From: Croceibacterium_A sp035626815
Lineage (GTDB): Bacteria > Pseudomonadota > Alphaproteobacteria > Sphingomonadales > Sphingomonadaceae
Assembly: GCA_035626815.1 (NCBI GenBank)
Contig: DASPMY010000049.1
Coordinates: 124,001-188,000, forward strand
Direction of reading: 5' to 3'
Length of the DNA: 64,000 nt
Shown: piece after piece, positions 60,300 to 64,000 of the stretch
Numbering within the stretch: the stretch's first letter is position 1
How the letters are laid out: each line of letters opens with the position of its first letter
Program-made: the position numbers and the translations under genes
The notes under the pieces: model-generated
Told to the model about the DNA's origin: nothing
The model's input: only the letters and a program-made list of their open reading frames with translations
The model's database searches: none

Positions 60300-61978
60300 C
60301 GCCCCGGCGCGTCGGCCGCGCGCTCGCTGCGCGGCACCGCTTCGTACACGCGCTGCCCGCCGATCCACGTCTCCAGCACGCGGATGCGGCGCAAGTCCTC
60401 GGGGCTGGCCTCGAGCGGGTCGGCGTCGAGCACGACGAAGTCGGCCCGCTCGCCGGGCGCGAGCCGCCCGAAGCGGCCTTCGGCGAAGCCGGCGTAAGCG
60501 GCGACCGCGGTGTAGCCGGCCAGCGCCTGGCCGATCGTCACCGTCTCCTCCGGATGCCAGCCGCCGGGCGGCTGCCCCGCGGCGTCCTCGCGGCTGATCG
60601 CCACGGCCATGCCGGCGAACGCGTCGGGCGCCTCGACCGGCGCGTCGGAGCCGAACGCCAGCGCCGCGCCGGTCGCGCGGATCGAACGCCAGGCGTAAGC
60701 GCCCGCCTGCCGCTCGGGCCCGAGCCGCGCCTCCGCCATCAGCCGGTCGGACGTCTGGTGGACCGGCTGCATCGAGGCGACGATCCCATGCTGCCCGAAG
60801 CGGGGAATGTCGACCGGATCGACGACTTGCGCGTGCTCGATGCGCCAGCGCCGGTCGCCCGAATAGTCGGCCGAGAGCTCCTCGATCGCGGCGAGGATCT
60901 CGGCGTTGGCGGCATCGCCGATCGCGTGCACGGCGACCTGGTAGTTCTCCATCGCCGCGCGGCTCATCAGGTTCCGCAGCTGGGTGCCGCTGATGATCGC
61001 GAGCCCGCGATTGGCCGGATCGTCGGCATAAGGCGCCTTGAGCAGCGCCCCGCGCGAGCCGAGCGCACCGTCGAGGTAGAGCTTGATGCCGTTCAGCCGC
61101 AGCCGGTCGTCGTAAAGCCATGGCGTCGGGCCGCTGCCGCCGATCAGCGTCATCGCCTCGACGCTCGCGGCGTAGGCCATGATGCGGATGCGCAGGCGGC
61201 CCGTATCGCCGGCGCGGCGGAAGGTCATCCAGTCCTCGATGCTGGTGCCCATGTCGGCGACGGCGGTGACGCCCTTGGCGACGAGCAGCTGCTGCGCTTC
61301 GTAGAGCGCCACGTCGCGGTCGTTGGCGCGCGGCGGGGGGACCTTGGCGTCGACCAGCGCCATCGCCGCGTCGACCAGCACGCCGGCGGGCGCGCGGCCG
61401 CCGGCGACCCGCTCGATGCGCCCGCCTGGCGGATCGGCGCTGTCGGCGGTGACCCCGGCGGAGGCGAGCGCGAGGCTGTTGGCCCAGCCGGCGTGGCCGT
61501 CGACCCGCTCGAGCCACGCCGGGCGGTCGCCGACGACGGCGTCGAGCTCGGCCGCGGTGGGAAACCGGCCGAGGCCCCACAGCTCCTGGTTCCACCCGCG
61601 CCCGACGATCCACGGGCGCTCGGGATTGGCCGCGGCATAGGCGGCGATCTTGCGCTGCGCCTCGGCCAGCGAACGGGTGTCCGACAAGTCGACGACCAGC
61701 TGGCCGAGGCCGAGCGCCATCACGTGGAGGTGGGCGTCGATGATCCCGGGGATGACCGTCCGCCCGCGCCCGTTCTCGCGGAACTCGGTGCGCGGCGGCC
61801 GCTCGCCGCGCTCGACCAGCCGGGCGACCTTGCCCTCGTCGTCGATCACCATCGCGCCGAAGCGGGTGACGGTGCCGTTGCGGTCGACCGAGATGCCGTT
61901 GACGTTGTCGACCAGCGTGTCGGCGACGAGCGGCGCGGGCAGCAGCAGCGCGGCGGCGGCGAGCAGGCGGGCGATCAC
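60296..61978 (-). CDS. Amidohydrolase family 3 protein, exported
   Basis: 560-aa metal-dependent hydrolase of the YtcJ/amidohydrolase-3 type. Signal peptide (IARLLAAAALLLPAPLVAD), metal-binding IPGIIDAHLHVM, VDGHAGWANSLAL, IKLYLDGALGSRGA, RIEHAQVVDP and the end GSDAPVEAPD. Substrate unknown (N-acyl or cyclic amide). GTG start at 61978 overlaps the dehydrogenase stop (GTGA), which the signal peptide supports; the frame stays open upstream without homology. Confidence 0.88.
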   Translation of the reverse strand: MIARLLAAAALLLPAPLVADTLVDNVNGISVDRNGTVTRFGAMVIDDEGKVARLVERGERPPRTEFRENGRGRTVIPGIIDAHLHVMALGLGQLVVDLSDTRSLAEAQRKIAAYAAANPERPWIVGRGWNQELWGLGRFPTAAELDAVVGDRPAWLERVDGHAGWANSLALASAGVTADSADPPGGRIERVAGGRAPAGVLVDAAMALVDAKVPPPRANDRDVALYEAQQLLVAKGVTAVADMGTSIEDWMTFRRAGDTGRLRIRIMAYAASVEAMTLIGGSGPTPWLYDDRLRLNGIKLYLDGALGSRGALLKAPYADDPANRGLAIISGTQLRNLMSRAAMENYQVAVHAIGDAANAEILAAIEELSADYSGDRRWRIEHAQVVDPVDIPRFGQHGIVASMQPVHQTSDRLMAEARLGPERQAGAYAWRSIRATGAALAFGSDAPVEAPDAFAGMAVAISREDAAGQPPGGWHPEETVTIGQALAGYTAVAAYAGFAEGRFGRLAPGERADFVVLDADPLEASPEDLRRIRVLETWIGGQRVYEAVPRSERAADAPGR

Positions 61979-62868
61979 GCGTGGACCTCCGGCAGGTGGC
62001 GGATCAGCGCGCTGGTGTCCTGCCGCCGGCCTCCCATCGCCTGGACCTGGGCATAGAGCCGGTCGATTGTCTCGGTGACCGGCAGCGCCAGCCTGCGGCG
62101 CTGCGCTGCGGCGAGGGCGATGGCGAGGTCCTTGCGCATCCAGTCTATGGCGAAGCCGAAGTCGAACTCGCCGGCGGCCATCGTCCGCCAGCGGTTGTCC
62201 ATCTGCCAGCTCTGCGCCGCGCCGCCCGACACGGCCTCGAGCACCTTGTCCATGTCGAGCCCGGAAGCCTGGGCGAAGCGCACGGCTTCGGACAGCCCGG
62301 CGAGGGTGCCGGCGATGCAGATCTGGTTGACCGCCTTGGTCGCCTGCCCGGACCCCGCGCCGCCCACATGGACGATTCGCGCGGCGTAGCTGGCGAGGAC
62401 CGGGCGCGCGCCGTCCATCGCCTCGGGCGAGCCGCCGCACATGATCGCCAGCTTGCCGTTCTCGGCCCCGGCCTGGCCGCCCGAGACCGGCGCGTCGAGC
62501 GCGAGCACGCCGCACCGCTCGGCCTCGGCGGCGATGCGCCGGGCGATGTCGGGCGAGACGGTGGTGTGGTCGACGAACAGCGCTCCCGCCTCCATCGCGG
62601 CGAGCGCGCCCTGCTCACCCAGCACGACCTCGGCGAGGTCGCCGTCGTTGCCGACGCAAGTCAACACCGCGTGCTGGCCGCGGGCGGCCTCGGCCGGCGT
62701 GACCGCCCTGGCCACGTCGAGCCCGGCATGGCGCGCGATCCATTCCTCGGCCCGGGCGGCGGTGCGGTTGTACACGGTGACCCGGTGCCCGGCGCGGGCG
62801 AGATGTCCGGCCATCGGCGCGCCCATCACGCCGAGGCCGAGGAAGGCGATGCGTTTGCTGTCGTCCAT
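61975..62868 (-). CDS. NAD(P)-dependent beta-hydroxyacid dehydrogenase
   Basis: 297-aa member of the 3-hydroxyisobutyrate dehydrogenase/tartronate-semialdehyde reductase family. N-terminal cofactor motif GLGVMG (11-16), followed by NRTAAR, which suggests NADP; substrate-binding DAPVSGGQAGAENGKL (125-140) and catalytic K178 in GSGQATKAVNQ. Substrate undetermined. Coupled to the amidohydrolase by GTGA; divergent from the threonine ammonia-lyase. Confidence 0.92.
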   Translation of the reverse strand: MDDSKRIAFLGLGVMGAPMAGHLARAGHRVTVYNRTAARAEEWIARHAGLDVARAVTPAEAARGQHAVLTCVGNDGDLAEVVLGEQGALAAMEAGALFVDHTTVSPDIARRIAAEAERCGVLALDAPVSGGQAGAENGKLAIMCGGSPEAMDGARPVLASYAARIVHVGGAGSGQATKAVNQICIAGTLAGLSEAVRFAQASGLDMDKVLEAVSGGAAQSWQMDNRWRTMAAGEFDFGFAIDWMRKDLAIALAAAQRRRLALPVTETIDRLYAQVQAMGGRRQDTSALIRHLPEVHA

Positions 62869-62959
62869 GGCCGTTCACCTGCCGCCTTGCGGCGCGCAAA
62901 GCAATCGTTGCCGCCGCCGGGTTTCCCTTGGCGCGGAATTTCGGTTACGGCCCGCCGCC

Positions 62960-64000
62960 ATGACCGGGACGGGACTCCTCGAAGCCACGCTGACGCTGGC
63001 CGACGTCGAAGCTGCGGCGAAGCGCATCGCCGGGGCGGTGGTGCGCACCCCGACGATGTACAGCAAGACTCTGTCGCGCATCGCCGGGGCAGAGATCTGG
63101 CTCAAGTTCGAGAACCAGCAGTTCACCGCCGCCTACAAGGAGCGCGGCGCGCTCAACGCGCTGCTGCTGATGGACGAAGCGCAGCGCCAGCGTGGCGTGA
63201 TCGCCGCTTCGGCCGGCAATCATTCGCAGGGCTTGTCGTACCACGGCACCCGGCTCGGCGTGCCGGTGACGATCGTCATGCCCAAGACCACCCCGACGGT
63301 GAAAGTCATGCAGACCGAGAGCGTCGGCGGCAGGGTCGTGCTCGAAGGCGAAACGTTCGACGAGGCCAACGCCTACGCGCTGAGCATGGAGAAGCAGCTT
63401 GGCCTGACTTTCGTCCACCCGTTCGACGATCCGGACGTGGCGGCCGGGCAGGGCACGGTGGCGCTCGAGCTGCTCGAGGAGGCACCCGAGATCGAGACGA
63501 TTGTGGTCCCGATCGGCGGCGGCGGGCTGATCTCGGGCATGGGCACGGTGGCCAAGGCGCACCGGCCGCCGATCGAGGTGATCGGCGTCCAGGCAGAGCT
63601 CTATCCGTCGGCCTACGCCAAGTACAAGGGCGAGGACCTGCCGTGCGGCGGCGACACGCTGGCCGAGGGCATTGCGGTCAAGGAGCCGGGGGTGTTCACC
63701 AGCCGGGTGATCCGCGAGGTGGTCGACGACATCGTGCTGGTCGGCGAGGCCGATCTCGAGATGGCCGTGTCGCTGCTGCTGCAGATCGAGAAGACCGTGG
63801 TCGAAGGCGCCGGCGCCGCGGGGCTCGCCGCGGTGCTCGCCCATCGCGAGCGCTTCGCCGGCAAGAAGGTCGGCCTGGTGCTGTGCGGCGGCAACATCGA
63901 CACACGCCTGCTGGCCAACGTGCTGCTGCGCGACCTCGCCCGCTCGGGCCGGCTGGCGCGGTTGCGGATCACGCTGCAGGACCGCCCCGGCGCGCTCTAC
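62960..64000 (+). CDS. ilvA: Threonine ammonia-lyase (PLP), 3' end outside window
   Basis: The first 347 residues of a fold-type II PLP enzyme deaminating threonine to 2-oxobutanoate. Cofactor Lys K60 in FTAAYKERGALNALL, SAGNHSQGLSY, PLP-phosphate loop VPIGGGGLISG and Ser/Cys region VLCGGNIDTRLL. The last residues (RLRITLQDRPGALY) start an ACT regulatory domain, the layout of the short catabolic/ACT-type enzymes. Biosynthetic and catabolic roles cannot be told apart from this fragment. ATG 62960; gap of 91 bp to the divergent dehydrogenase. Confidence 0.93.
   Translation, partial: MTGTGLLEATLTLADVEAAAKRIAGAVVRTPTMYSKTLSRIAGAEIWLKFENQQFTAAYKERGALNALLLMDEAQRQRGVIAASAGNHSQGLSYHGTRLGVPVTIVMPKTTPTVKVMQTESVGGRVVLEGETFDEANAYALSMEKQLGLTFVHPFDDPDVAAGQGTVALELLEEAPEIETIVVPIGGGGLISGMGTVAKAHRPPIEVIGVQAELYPSAYAKYKGEDLPCGGDTLAEGIAVKEPGVFTSRVIREVVDDIVLVGEADLEMAVSLLLQIEKTVVEGAGAAGLAAVLAHRERFAGKKVGLVLCGGNIDTRLLANVLLRDLARSGRLARLRITLQDRPGALY

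Overview
The window is a 64 kb stretch of GC-rich chromosome (about 70% G+C in most genes) from an alphaproteobacterium, most likely a sphingomonad (order Sphingomonadales); genus is not resolved. The call rests on gene content and order: argS–SPOR protein–nagZ–scpA–scpB–tatABC, an ATP12-type F1-ATPase assembly factor, a Tad/Cpa pilus locus, a DUF3297 protein, a TauE/SafE permease followed by a TIGR02186 protein, and an alanine/lysine-rich tail on trigger factor. I see no rRNA, prophage, insertion sequence or CRISPR array. One tRNA gene, tRNA-Leu(UAG), is present.

Layout. 1–3.4 kb: 5' part of an FAD oxidoreductase, trigger factor, tRNA-Leu, a repeat-bearing acidic small protein and a DUF3297 protein. 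3.4–9 kb: NhaA antiporter, a NfrB-like membrane glycosyltransferase translationally coupled to a putative outer-membrane barrel protein, then TauE/SafE + TIGR02186. 9–16.2 kb: HerA-like ATPase, MATE exporter, queE and valS. 16.3–19.8 kb: a complete Mla-type lipid ABC transporter (permease with fused STAS domain, ATPase, MCE protein, auxiliary lipoprotein). 19.9–23.1 kb: leftward run crcB–rluC-like–HAD phosphatase–74-aa membrane protein–ATP12. 23.3–29.6 kb: rpsU, FKBP isomerase, DUF4153 protein, gatCAB. 29.6–37.6 kb: three secreted proteins of unknown function, a double M16 peptidase, and divergent clpB behind a candidate heat-shock promoter. 37.6–41 kb: beta-helix secreted protein, SDR, MTA phosphorylase, MarR regulator. 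41–48.5 kb: leftward tad/cpa locus cpaA-B-C-D-E-tadB-tadC with no cpaF ATPase and no pilin. 48.5–53.7 kb: alpha/beta hydrolase, FAD oxidoreductase, rnhA, thrB, ispH, a lipoprotein. 53.7–60.3 kb: argS to tatC. 60.3–64 kb: amidohydrolase, beta-hydroxyacid dehydrogenase, and the start of a threonine ammonia-lyase.

Most genes are packed with ATGA/GTGA overlaps, suggesting translational coupling. The most notable non-gene content is a set of small palindromic repeats in at least four sequence families. They sit in operon gaps (gatC/gatA, gatA/gatB, scpA/scpB, HAD/rluC-like, rpsU/FKBP), and two copies lie in frame inside housekeeping genes, queE and valS. valS also carries a roughly 240–300 bp patch at about 52% G+C (hand count) that looks like a recombinant tract. 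Other points worth checking are a hydrolase that appears to start at ATT, a ribosome-binding site buried in a hairpin, and the incomplete tad locus.
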